Assembly (NCBI GenBank): GCA_031267645.1 | Contig: JAIRYW010000027.1 | Span: 21,626 to 85,625 of the forward strand | Source: Propionibacteriaceae bacterium | Lineage (GTDB): Bacteria; Actinomycetota; Actinomycetes; Propionibacteriales; Propionibacteriaceae | Reading direction: 5' to 3' | Length of the DNA stretch: 64,000 nt | Notes under the pieces: generated by a model | What the model was told of the DNA's origin: nothing | The model's database searches: none | Seen by the model: only the letters and a program-made list of their open reading frames with translations | Translations under genes and position numbers: made by a program | In this document: one piece after another, positions 28,302 through 36,479 of the stretch | Layout: every line of letters begins with the position of its first letter | Numbering within the stretch: the first letter of the stretch is position 1

Positions 28302-29215
28302 GCCCGCTCCCCCCGCCAACGGCCGACGCTGCGGCCGAGATGGTTGGCGCTCACCACCACGACCACCACGACTAGGCCGGGCAAGGTGGTCAACCACCAG
28401 GCCGAGGCCAGCCAGTTACGGCCCTCCGCGATCAGCGAGCCCCACTCCGGGTCGGGCGGCACGACGCCGTAGCCGAGGAAGCTGAGGGCCGACACGGCCA
28501 GCACGGCGCCGCCGAACTCCAGCGCGCTCAGGGCCAGCACCGGCCCCCAGGAGTTGGGCAGAATGTGGCGCAGCAGCACCTGGACCGTGCGCTCGCCGCC
28601 GGCGAAGGCGGCCTCGACATAGGGCGAGGCGCGCACTCGGACCACTTCGGCCCGCATGACGCGGGCGAAGGAGGCGACCGCGGAGAGACCGACCGCCACG
28701 GCCACGTTGAGCGAGCCGAAGCCCAAAGCCGTCACCACGACCATGGCCAACAACAAATTGGGGATGGCCAACAAGACGTCGACGCAGCGCATGACGACGC
28801 TGTCCGTCCGTCCGCCCAGGAAGCCGGCCACGGCCCCCAAGACGGAGCCGGCCACCAACCCGATCCCGACGGCGATGACGGTGGCTTGGATGGTGGTGCG
28901 GGAGCCGTACACCACCCGGGCGAAGACGTCGCGGCCGATCTGGTCGGTGCCGAACCAATGCTCGACCCCGGGCGGCAACAACTTATCCTTAGGAGAGGTG
29001 GCGATCGGGTCCCAGCTGGTGAACCAACCCGGCGCCACGGCCCAGGTCAGCACGACCGCCAGCACCACTGCACCGGCCAGGGCCGACCAGGGCCGGGGCC
29101 GAGCGGAGCGGCGGCGGGGCCGGGGAGCCGGCCAGGCCGGCCGGACCGGACGCTCGCTCCCCCGCCGCTGGACCGGCGGCGCGGCCAGTTCGAGTCCGTC
29201 CAAGGTCGCGGTCAT
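28298..29215 (-). CDS. peptide/nickel-type ABC transporter permease (DppC-like)
   Basis: The 305-residue membrane protein belongs to the DppC/OppC family. It has a long polar, Pro/Arg-rich N-terminus of about 45 residues before the first helix (SALAGAVVLAVVLTWAV). Downstream are GTDQIGRDVFARVVYGSRTT, four to five more helices, and the EAA loop region YVEAAFAGGERTVQVLLRHI LPNSWGP. It ends in a positively charged tail. Its start overlaps the DppB-like stop (ATGA) and its stop overlaps the ATPase start (GTGA), so translation of the set is coupled. Confidence 0.92.
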   Translation of the reverse strand: MTATLDGLELAAPPVQRRGSERPVRPAWPAPRPRRRSARPRPWSALAGAVVLAVVLTWAVAPGWFTSWDPIATSPKDKLLPPGVEHWFGTDQIGRDVFARVVYGSRTTIQATVIAVGIGLVAGSVLGAVAGFLGGRTDSVVMRCVDVLLAIPNLLLAMVVVTALGFGSLNVAVAVGLSAVASFARVMRAEVVRVRASPYVEAAFAGGERTVQVLLRHILPNSWGPVLALSALEFGGAVLAVSALSFLGYGVVPPDPEWGSLIAEGRNWLASAWWLTTLPGLVVVVVVVSANHLGRSVGRWRGERA

Positions 29216-30171
29216 GGGCGGACCGGCCGGGCCGCGCCGGGGCGGGCCAACTGGGGCGTGACGACGAACTGGACCAAGTCGACCACCAAGTTGACGACGA
29301 CGAAGACGGCGGCGGCGAAGACGGCCACGCCCTGGACCACCGGGATGTCCTGTTCGGTGACGGCCAGCTGGACCAGCCGGCCCAGGCCGGGTCGGGCGAA
29401 GATGGTCTCCGTCACGACCGAGCCAGCCAGGACATTGCCGACCGTCAAGCCCAGCACGGCCAGGGCCGGGCCGAGCGAGTTACGGAAGACGTGGTGGGTC
29501 AGGACATGCCAGCGACGGGCCCCCTTGGAACGGGCCAGGCCGATGTGGGGCGCCCGCCAGGTGGCGATGAGCGATTGGGACAAGACCTGGGCCAAGCTGG
29601 CCGAGACCGGCACGGCCAAGGTCAGGGCCGGCAGAATCAAGGAGCGGAAACCGTCCGTGCCGAAAGCGGGCAACAGCCGCCAGCGGAAGGAGAACCACTG
29701 CGACAGGGTCAGTCCGACCCAGAAGGTGGGCAGGGCCACGCCCAGGGGCGGCAAGGCGAACAAGACCTGACGCAGCCAGGGCCGGGTCGCGTAACTGGCC
29801 GCGGTGGCGATGACGACCCCGGCCGTCAGGGCCAGGGCCAGGGCCAGGCCGGCCAGCGCCAAGGTGTGCGGCAGAGCTTGGGCGATCTCGTGCAGGACCG
29901 GCTGACGGGTCTGGACGGAGAGGCCGAAATCACCCCGCAGGGCGGCCGCCAGACGGGTGAGGTACTGCAGCGGAACCGGCTGGTCGAAGCCGAAGACCTG
30001 CCGCAGCTCGGCCATCTGGGCCGGGTCGAGGCTGCTGGAGTCGCCCCGCGCGCCCAACATGGTGACGATCGGGTCCTGGGGCAACACATACAACAGCACG
30101 AAGGTCACTGTGAAGGTCGCCCACAGGACGCCGACCGCTTGGGCCAGGCGGGCGCCGAGATAGCGAATCAT
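29212..30171 (-). CDS. peptide/nickel-type ABC transporter permease (DppB-like)
   Basis: The 319-residue protein is a DppB/OppB-type permease. It starts with the typical RYLGARLAQAVGVLWATFTV helix and has FGFDQPVPLQYLTRL in the first loop. Near the C-terminus it has the EAA loop with GLARSKGARRWHVLTHHVFRN and then ETIFARPGLGRLVQLAVTEQD. It has about six membrane helices. It lies 19 bases after the binding-protein gene and overlaps the next permease by four bases (ATGA). Confidence 0.92.
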   Translation of the reverse strand: MIRYLGARLAQAVGVLWATFTVTFVLLYVLPQDPIVTMLGARGDSSSLDPAQMAELRQVFGFDQPVPLQYLTRLAAALRGDFGLSVQTRQPVLHEIAQALPHTLALAGLALALALTAGVVIATAASYATRPWLRQVLFALPPLGVALPTFWVGLTLSQWFSFRWRLLPAFGTDGFRSLILPALTLAVPVSASLAQVLSQSLIATWRAPHIGLARSKGARRWHVLTHHVFRNSLGPALAVLGLTVGNVLAGSVVTETIFARPGLGRLVQLAVTEQDIPVVQGVAVFAAAVFVVVNLVVDLVQFVVTPQLARPGAARPVRP

Positions 30172-30190
30172 GGGCCGGCGCCGCTCCTGG

Positions 30191-31807
30191 TCAGTCCGTC
30201 AGCCAGGTGTCGTAGAAGACCAGCTTGGACTCGCCGTCGACGGCGAAGCCTTGGACGGTCGGGGCCACCGCGTAGACCCAGGCCCGGGTCAGCTCGGGGA
30301 TGGCCAGATTCTGTTCGACCAGGTAGTCGACCGCGGCCTTGACGTCGGCTTGGCGCTGGGCCGGGTCGGCGGCGCCGCCCTGCGCGGCCAGGTACTGGTC
30401 GGCCGGGCTGGGCAAGGCCCAGGACCGGTTCTGGCCCTTGCCGTCCAGACCCGAGATGAAGATGGCCTTGATCACGTCGGGATCGGCCCGGGTCATGTTC
30501 CAGACGTAGAAGTCGTAGTCGCCGGCGTCGGTGGCGGCCGCTTGGCTGGCTGTGTCGAGGGCCTCGATCAAGAACTCGACGCCGACCCGCTTGAGCTGGG
30601 CTTGCAGAAGTTCGTATTGCTCGGTCAGGGCCACGATGACGCGGATGGTCAATCGCTGGCCGTCCCGCTGCCGGATGCCGTCCGCGCCTTCGGCCCAACC
30701 GGCCTCCTCCAGAACCGTCCGGGCCTGGTCGGGGTCGAACTGGATCAGGTCCGACTGGTCGACGTAGTAGGGCATGGTGGCCGGCCCGAGCAGACCGCTG
30801 GCGATCTCGAAGCCGGACCCGTACAAGGTCAGCAGCTCGGCCCGGTCGAGGGCCAGCGCGATGGCTCGCCGGACGACTGGGTCGCCGCCGTAGGTGGACT
30901 GCTGGTTGGCGATCCAGACCAGTTCCATCCCCGGCGGCTGGGTCACGAACAGTTCGGCCCCCGAGGCCACGATGGCGGACTCGTCCTGGGCCGCGACCAG
31001 GGAGATAGAATGGGCTTGGCCGGTCTGGACGGCGCCGGCCCTGACGCCGGACTCGCTCAGGAATTTGAAGACCAAGCGGTCGAGGTAGGCCTCGCCCGTG
31101 TGCTGGTAGGCGGCCGAGGGCCAGTCGTAGCCGGCCCGTCGGACCAAGACGGCCTCGTCGTTCTTGGTGTAGTGGTCGAGTTGGAACGGTCCGGTGCCGG
31201 AGTAGTCGCCGGCGCAGATGGCGGCCGGCTCCTTGGCCAGGTCGCTGGGCGAGATGAAGCCCAGCCAGGCCGCCGTCAGGCCTTGCAGGAACTGGATGTT
31301 CGGCTCGCTGAAGACGACCTTGACCGTCAGGGGGTCGACCACTTCGGTCCGGTCGTAGCCGGTCAAGATGGGGTAGGCCCCGATGGCGGCCGGACCGAGC
31401 TCGATGACACGGTCGAAGTTGCCCTTGACGGCGGCGGCGTCGAAGACCTCGCCGTTGGAGAAGGTGACACCGTCCTGGAGCTTGAAGGTGAACTCCTGGG
31501 CGTCGGGCGAGATCTGCCACGACTGCGCCAGCCAGGGCACGATCTGGCCGCTGACCGGGTCCAGATCGACCAGGGAGTCGGTGATCTGCCGGATGATGTT
31601 GAAGGCCACGTGATAGCGCTGTTGGGTCCCGTCCAGGCAGCCGTTGGGATCGGCCTCCAGGGCGTGGACGTAGGCGCCGCCCGAGACTGGCTGGCCGACC
31701 GGGACGGTGGGGCCGTCGGGGGCGGAGCCATCGGCCCCGCAAGCCCCCAGGACGGCGATCAGAGTCAGGCCGAGCAGAGCGGTCCAGAGGGTACGGAGAC
31801 GGGACAT
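30191..31807 (-). CDS. ABC transporter substrate-binding lipoprotein (family 5, peptide type)
   Basis: The 538-residue protein has a lipoprotein signal peptide (SRLRTLWTALLGLTLIAVLG, then Ala-Cys) and an SBP_bac_5 fold. Recognisable parts are WQISPDAQEFTFKLQDGVTF, DYSGTGPFQLDHY, VRRAIALALDRAELL and the C-terminal DYDFYVWNMTRADPD. It should capture a peptide or similar solute outside the membrane. The ligand is unknown. An aminotransferase gene lies 31 bases upstream in the same direction, which hints at an amino acid derivative or opine as substrate. Confidence 0.92.
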   Translation of the reverse strand: MSRLRTLWTALLGLTLIAVLGACGADGSAPDGPTVPVGQPVSGGAYVHALEADPNGCLDGTQQRYHVAFNIIRQITDSLVDLDPVSGQIVPWLAQSWQISPDAQEFTFKLQDGVTFSNGEVFDAAAVKGNFDRVIELGPAAIGAYPILTGYDRTEVVDPLTVKVVFSEPNIQFLQGLTAAWLGFISPSDLAKEPAAICAGDYSGTGPFQLDHYTKNDEAVLVRRAGYDWPSAAYQHTGEAYLDRLVFKFLSESGVRAGAVQTGQAHSISLVAAQDESAIVASGAELFVTQPPGMELVWIANQQSTYGGDPVVRRAIALALDRAELLTLYGSGFEIASGLLGPATMPYYVDQSDLIQFDPDQARTVLEEAGWAEGADGIRQRDGQRLTIRVIVALTEQYELLQAQLKRVGVEFLIEALDTASQAAATDAGDYDFYVWNMTRADPDVIKAIFISGLDGKGQNRSWALPSPADQYLAAQGGAADPAQRQADVKAAVDYLVEQNLAIPELTRAWVYAVAPTVQGFAVDGESKLVFYDTWLTD

Positions 31808-31838
31808 GGCGGGGCCTTCCTGGAGTCGGAGGGGTTTT

Positions 31839-33116
31839 TCAGTCGGTGGCTCGGACAGCCGCCGCGAAACGGTCGGCGGCCCGACGGAGGTCGTCCGGAC
31901 TGGCGTTGGAGTAGGAGAAACGGGCGCGATCGGTGTACTTGGCGCGGGCCAGGTCGGGGTCGAAGGAGGAGCCGACGGTGAAGTCGAGGCCCCGGGCCCG
32001 GGCCCGGTCGAGGGTCCGCCGCAGATCGACGCCCGGCGTCTGGGCCCACAAGAACAGTCCGCCCGCCGACGGCCGGACGACCACCTTCTCCCCCAGCCGA
32101 GCGGTCAAGGCGTCGTGGAGGACGGCCGCCCGTTCGGCGTAAGCGGCTCGGGCCCGGGCCACGACGCCGTCGATCAGCCCGGGGGCGTCCAACAGGCGGG
32201 CGACGGCCCGCTGGGTCAGCAGGCCGGAGTGCTGATCGGTCGACAGCCGGAAGCGGATGGCGGCGTCCCGCAACCAGGGCGGAACGATCAGCCAGCCCAG
32301 TCTCAGGCCTGGCCCCAGCAGCTTGGAGAAGGTGTTGGCCAAAGCGACCTGAGGATGGCCGGCCGGAAATTCAGCCACTGTCGGCCCGGAAAAGCGAAGT
32401 TTGACGTACGGATTGTCTGAGACGATGACGAAGCCGTAGCGTTGAGCCAAGTCGAGTAGTTGAACTCGGCGTTCGGCGGCCAAGGTGGAGCCAGTGGGAT
32501 TTTGAAAATCGGGAATGGTGTAGACCAGTTTGGGCCGCGACCCAGCCGCCAAGCGGGCGGCCAGCCAGTCGACGTCGAGGCCGTCGGCGTCGGTCGGGGC
32601 GGCGAGCAAGCGGGCGCCGAAATAGCGCAGCAGACGCAGGGCGAAGGGGTAGGTCGGGTCCTCCACCACGACCAGGTCGCCCGGATCGACCAGGGCCTCG
32701 ACCACGCCGGCCACCGCGTGCAGGGCTCCGTTGGTGACCAGCACGTCGTCGAAGTCGGCCCCTTGATCGGCGGCGATCCAAGCCCGCACCTGGTCGACTC
32801 CGAAGGGGCCGTGGTACTGCAGGGCGTCGGTCCCGGCCCCGGGGGCGGCCAAGGTGTCGTGGAAGGCCCGCCCCAGTTCGGCCACCGGCAGGAGGTCGGA
32901 TCCAGGGAAACCACCGGTCAAGGCGACGGCGCCCCCGGCCAGCGGCACGGCCGAACTGGCGAAGGCCCCGCCGATGGCGTCGTTGGCCCCGCGCCAGGAC
33001 AGTCCGGGCCGGTTCAGGCCGGTCAGATCGACCGGGCGGGGCGTCCGGCCGGGGCCGAAGGGGTCGGTCGAGGCGGCCAGATCGGCGCTGGCCGGGTCGA
33101 GCTCGGGTGCGGTCAT
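31839..33116 (-). CDS. PLP-dependent aminotransferase (class I/II, MocR/LysN-like)
   Basis: The 425-residue protein has the class I/II aminotransferase fold. The Schiff-base Lys is in NTFSKLLGPGLRLGW (residue 265). NPTG at residues 207-210 and the Asp in IVSDNPYVKL (about 234) hold the cofactor, and RFSYSNASPDDL carries the substrate carboxylate Arg. It resembles 2-aminoadipate or multi-substrate aminotransferases and the catalytic half of MocR regulators, but there is no helix-turn-helix domain. It leads the transporter operon, so it probably acts on the imported compound. A four-half-site motif lies just upstream (33188-33224). Confidence 0.88.
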   Translation of the reverse strand: MTAPELDPASADLAASTDPFGPGRTPRPVDLTGLNRPGLSWRGANDAIGGAFASSAVPLAGGAVALTGGFPGSDLLPVAELGRAFHDTLAAPGAGTDALQYHGPFGVDQVRAWIAADQGADFDDVLVTNGALHAVAGVVEALVDPGDLVVVEDPTYPFALRLLRYFGARLLAAPTDADGLDVDWLAARLAAGSRPKLVYTIPDFQNPTGSTLAAERRVQLLDLAQRYGFVIVSDNPYVKLRFSGPTVAEFPAGHPQVALANTFSKLLGPGLRLGWLIVPPWLRDAAIRFRLSTDQHSGLLTQRAVARLLDAPGLIDGVVARARAAYAERAAVLHDALTARLGEKVVVRPSAGGLFLWAQTPGVDLRRTLDRARARGLDFTVGSSFDPDLARAKYTDRARFSYSNASPDDLRRAADRFAAAVRATD

Positions 33117-33187
33117 GCGGGGTGGTCCTCAACGGAGTCGGAGCGGCGGTACGGCGGTCGCCGAGCGTGTCGGCGGACCCTACTTGA

Positions 33188-33224
33188 TGGATACTATCGT
33201 ATACATTTGTAGACAGCTGGATAC
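33188..33224. promoter_or_regulatory. candidate operator with four related half-sites
   Basis: TGGATAC-TATC-GTATACA (33188-33205) is an inverted repeat with one mismatch between arms. It is followed by TGTAGAC (33208-33214) and TGGATAC (33218-33224). The stretch is A+T-rich against a G+C-rich background and lies 72-108 bases upstream of the aminotransferase start. No -35/-10 pair stands out. A GntR-type binding site is a guess. Confidence 0.5.
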
Positions 33225-33253
33225 GGTACCACGCTGCCGCTGGACTGTCACCC

Positions 33254-34039
33254 CTAGGGGCGGGCGGTGACCGTGAACCGACGCAGTTCGAGGGCCGGAT
33301 TGCGCCGCCGGGCGGCGGCCGGGGCGGCCGGGTCGAACTCCCACAGGACCAGGCCGTCGGCCACCCGGCCCGGACAGGGCGCGCCGGTCGGGTCGAAGGC
33401 CAACGACTGATCCATCAGGCCGGGGCCGGCCAAGGCCACACCGGCCACGTAGGCCAGATTCTCGATCGCCCGGGCGGCCAACAGGGTGGACCACTGGCGG
33501 GCCTTGCCCGGGCCGTCGACCCAGGCGGCCGGGACGACCAGAGCGTCGGCCCCGGCGTCGACCAGGCGGCGGGCCACCTCCGGGAAACGGAGGTCGAAAC
33601 AGATCAGGCTGCCCCAGGTCAGACCCCGGAAGGCCACCGTCGACGGCCGCTCCAAGACTGGGCGGACCAAGCTGCGGGACTCCTGGCCGCCCAGGGCGTC
33701 GAACAGATGCAGCTTGCCGGTGACGACGGCCGGGCGGCCCGGCGGCAGGGCCAGGGCGCAACCGAGGGCCTTGCCCGGTTCGTCGCTGGTGGCCAAGAAT
33801 CCGGTCAGGACCAGGACATCGGCGGCCGCCCCGGCGGCCTGGAGGGCCCGCACGGTCGGACCGTCGAGCGCTTCGGCCAAGCTCGGGTCGGGCCCCTCGA
33901 AGCGGAAGCCATTGGCGTACTCCGGCCCGATCACGACCTCGGCCCCGGTGGCGGCGGCCGCCGCGATGGCCTCGACCAGCGCCTGTCGGTTGCGCGTCGG
34001 ATCGGCCCCGCCGTCCAGCCGGATGGCCGCCACTCTCAT
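33254..34039 (-). CDS. nitrilase-superfamily carbon-nitrogen hydrolase
   Basis: The 261-residue protein carries the complete nitrilase triad: Glu40 (VIGPEYANG), Lys109 (VTGKLHLFD) and Cys147 (SLICFDLRFPE). It probably hydrolyses an amide such as an omega-amide or carbamoyl compound; the substrate is unknown. Start ATG 34039 has GGGGAGG six bases upstream, better than an in-frame ATG at 34072. It is upstream of, and in the same direction as, the aminotransferase and transporter genes. Omega-amidases often act on the product of aminotransferases, so a joint pathway is an inference. Confidence 0.87.
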   Translation of the reverse strand: MRVAAIRLDGGADPTRNRQALVEAIAAAAATGAEVVIGPEYANGFRFEGPDPSLAEALDGPTVRALQAAGAAADVLVLTGFLATSDEPGKALGCALALPPGRPAVVTGKLHLFDALGGQESRSLVRPVLERPSTVAFRGLTWGSLICFDLRFPEVARRLVDAGADALVVPAAWVDGPGKARQWSTLLAARAIENLAYVAGVALAGPGLMDQSLAFDPTGAPCPGRVADGLVLWEFDPAAPAAARRRNPALELRRFTVTARP

Positions 34040-34108
34040 CCCAGCCTCCCCAGTCAGAAGTCCATCGCCCACCAGCGCGGTCGCCGGCGGCGGGGCGGAA
34101 CAGCCCGA

Positions 34109-34999
34109 TCAGCGCCCGGCGCCAGCCCCCATTGTGTCAGGCCGTCCATCCCAGGTCGCGGTCACGAAACGGGACCGGCCGGTCAGGTCGACCTGGTCGG
34201 CCACCGCGCCGAAGCCGGCGGCCACGAAGAGGGCGGGGACCGACCGGCCCTGATCATCGTCGTGTTCGCTGGCCACCTGTCCCCCGGCCCGCAGCAGCCG
34301 GCCGGCCGTCTGGGCCACCACCCGGCTGGCGTCCAAGCCGTCGGGGCCGGCGTAGAGGGCCTCGGGCGGGTCGAAGTCGCGCACCGTGGCCGGCAGATCT
34401 GGTCGGCGACCGGTCGGGACATAGGGCGGATTGGCCAGCACCAGGTCGACCTGGTGGTCCAATTCGGGCAGGGCGTCGGCCATGTCGCCGGCCACCACCA
34501 CGACCTCGCTGGCAGCCAGATTGCGGCGCAGATAGACCAGGGCCGAGGCGGCCCGTTCGACCGCCCACTGCCGGCAACCGGGGGCCTCGGCCGCCAGGGC
34601 GGCGCTGATGGCGCCGGAGCCGGCGCACAGCTCCACCACGATCGGGGCGGCCCCATCCGCCAGCTGGGCCCGTAGTCGGTCGAGCGCCCAACCGACCATG
34701 ACCTCGGTCTCGGGCCGGGGCAGGAAGACGCCGGGGCCGACGGCCAATTGGACGGTGCGGAACCAAGCTTGACCGGTCAGGTGTTGGAGCGGTTCGCCGG
34801 CCCGCCGCCGAGCCACCAAGCGGTCCAAAGCGGCCACCGCCTGGTCCGGCAGCTGTTCCAGGGCGGCCAACCGATTCAACGGCAGATCCATCACATGGGC
34901 CACCAGCAGGCGGGCCTCGGCCTGGGGCGAGTCCAAGCCGGCGGCGGCCAGTTCGGCGGCCAGCCGCCGCCAGACGGTCGCCATCGGCTGGCCGGACAT
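34109..34999 (-). CDS. prmC: peptide chain release factor N5-glutamine methyltransferase
   Basis: PrmC methylates the glutamine of the GGQ motif in release factors. The 296-residue protein has an N-terminal helical domain (LDSPQAEARLLVAHVMDLPL), FLPRPETEVMVGWAL, the SAM motif VVELCAGSGAISAALA, and the catalytic NPPYVPTG. It directly follows prfA, its substrate, with four bases between. The start could instead be the internal ATG at 34984, giving MATVWRRL; neither has a strong ribosome site. Confidence 0.94.
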   Translation of the reverse strand: MSGQPMATVWRRLAAELAAAGLDSPQAEARLLVAHVMDLPLNRLAALEQLPDQAVAALDRLVARRRAGEPLQHLTGQAWFRTVQLAVGPGVFLPRPETEVMVGWALDRLRAQLADGAAPIVVELCAGSGAISAALAAEAPGCRQWAVERAASALVYLRRNLAASEVVVVAGDMADALPELDHQVDLVLANPPYVPTGRRPDLPATVRDFDPPEALYAGPDGLDASRVVAQTAGRLLRAGGQVASEHDDDQGRSVPALFVAAGFGAVADQVDLTGRSRFVTATWDGRPDTMGAGAGR

Positions 35000-35003
35000 C
35001 GGA

Positions 35004-36074
35004 TCAGCCTTGGGTGGCTTGGGCCAAGCGCTCGGCCAAGTCAGCCTCTTGCAGAGCCGTCACCAGCGGTTGCAGCTCGCCGGCTAAGACGAGGTCGAGG
35101 TTGTGAGCTTTGAAGCCGATGCGATGGTCGGTGATGCGGTTCTCGGGGAAGTTGTAAGTCCGGATCCGTTCCGAACGGTCGACCGTGCGAACCTGGGAGC
35201 GGCGGGCCTGAGAGGCGGCCGAGGCGGCCTCCTCCTCGGCCAGGGCGGTCAAGCGGGCCCGCAACATGCGCAGGGCGGCCTCTTTGTTCTGCAACTGGGA
35301 GCGCTCGTTCTGGCAGGACACCACCAGCCCGGTCGGCAGGTGGGTCAGTCGGACGGCCGAGTCGGTCGTGTTGACGCCCTGGCCGCCGGGGCCGGAGGAA
35401 CGGAAGACGTCGACCCGGATGTCGTCTTCGTCGATGGTGACCTCGGTCTCGTCCACCTCCGGCATGACCAGGACGCCGGCCGCCGAGGTGTGGACCCGAC
35501 CCTGGGACTCGGTCACGGGCACCCGTTGGACCCGATGCACGCCGCCTTCGAATTTCAGCCCCCCGTAAGGGGCCTCGGCCGCCGCGGACGAGCCTTTGAC
35601 GGCGAAGGTGATCGACTTATAGCCGCCCAGATCGGTCATCTGACTGTCCAGGACCTGCCAGCTCCAAGCCTTGGACTCGATGTGCTTGACGTACATCCGG
35701 AACAGATCGGCCGCGAACAGGGCCGACTCCTCGCCGCCCTCGCCCGATTTGATCTCCATGATGGCGTCGCGCGAGTCGTTGGGGTCGCGGGGGGCCAACA
35801 GCCGGGTCAGCCGCCGCTCCACCTCGCCCAAACGCTGCCGCAGCTGCTCGGCCTCGACCGCGAAGGACTGGTCCTGGTCGGCCAACTCATTGGCCGCCGC
35901 CAAGTCGTCGCTCAAGCGGGTCCGTTCCTGGGCCGCCCGCACGATCGGCGTCAGCTCGGCGTAACGCCGCCCGATGCGCCGGGCTCGCGCCATGTCGGTG
36001 TGGGTGGCCGGATCGGCCAGCTGGCCCTCCAACTCGGCCTGTTCCAAGAACAGGGCCGCCAAGGGCTGTGTCAT
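35004..36074 (-). CDS. prfA: peptide chain release factor 1
   Basis: RF1 ends translation at UAA and UAG. The 356-residue protein has the GGQ peptide-release motif in [19 protein letters not shown]. The stop-recognition region near residues 185-195 contains [17 protein letters not shown]. The C-terminal [17 protein letters not shown] is typical. It is followed by prmC and preceded by rpmE, with a strong hairpin between. Length and motifs are normal, and RF2-specific SPF is not seen. Confidence 0.96.
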   Translation of the reverse strand: MTQPLAALFLEQAELEGQLADPATHTDMARARRIGRRYAELTPIVRAAQERTRLSDDLAAANELADQDQSFAVEAEQLRQRLGEVERRLTRLLAPRDPNDSRDAIMEIKSGEGGEESALFAADLFRMYVKHIESKAWSWQVLDSQMTDLGGYKSITFAVKGSSAAAEAPYGGLKFEGGVHRVQRVPVTESQGRVHTSAAGVLVMPEVDETEVTIDEDDIRVDVFRSSGPGGQGVNTTDSAVRLTHLPTGLVVSCQNERSQLQNKEAALRMLRARLTALAEEEAASAASQARRSQVRTVDRSERIRTYNFPENRITDHRIGFKAHNLDLVLAGELQPLVTALQEADLAERLAQATQG

Positions 36075-36107
36075 GACCTCTCCTCAGCTCGCGGCGAACG
36101 GCAGGAC

Positions 36108-36148
36108 GACACCGGGCTCAGGGCTGACATGGCCCCGGGCCCGGTGTC
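36108..36148 (-). other. stem-loop between rpmE and prfA
   Basis: GACACCGGGC (36108-36117) pairs perfectly with GCCCGGTGTC (36139-36148), a ten-pair stem with a further GGGC/GCCC helix inside the loop. There is no T tract on the minus strand. It could end part of the rpmE transcript or act as a processing or attenuation point before prfA. Confidence 0.5.
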
Positions 36149-36159
36149 GAAAGAAGAAG

Positions 36160-36369
36160 CTAATTCTGCTTGCCGTAGCGCCGCTGGAAGCGGGCCACCC
36201 GGCCGCCGGTGTCCAGGATCTTCTGCTTGCCGGTGTAGAAGGGGTGGCACTGCGAGCAGACCTCGGCGTGGACCCGGCCGTCTTTGGCGGTCGACCGGGT
36301 GATGAAATGGTTCCCGCAGCTGCAGGTGACGTCGGTTTCGACGTAGGCCGGGTGGATTCCGGGCTTCAT
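36160..36369 (-). CDS. rpmE: 50S ribosomal protein bL31 (zinc-binding C+ form)
   Basis: The 69-residue protein is bL31. It starts with [12 protein letters not shown] and carries the four-cysteine zinc set (CSCGNHF and [12 protein letters not shown]), so it is the C+ form. The C-terminus [12 protein letters not shown] is typical. GGAGG precedes ATG 36369; the longer in-frame reading to 36459 is rejected. It lies between rho and prfA, the conserved actinobacterial order. Confidence 0.96.
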   Translation of the reverse strand: MKPGIHPAYVETDVTCSCGNHFITRSTAKDGRVHAEVCSQCHPFYTGKQKILDTGGRVARFQRRYGKQN

Positions 36370-36445
36370 GGTTGGGCCTCCTTCACGGCTCCGGGTCGCC
36401 CAACAGGGCGTGAACCGGCGCCAGCGGCTAAGTATGCCAGGCGGC

Positions 36446-36471
36446 GCGCCCGACCCCAAATGATCGGGCGC
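36446..36471 (-). terminator. stem-loop after rho
   Basis: GCGCCCGA and TCGGGCGC form an eight-pair stem around a ten-base loop, nine bases past the rho stop. No T tract follows on the minus strand. Confidence 0.4.
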
Positions 36472-36479
36472 CCGACCGG

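Noticed and set aside
30170..31981. 603-codon plus-strand frame opposite the substrate-binding protein
   Set aside because: It is a shadow of a gene with a signal peptide, lipobox and family 5 motifs.
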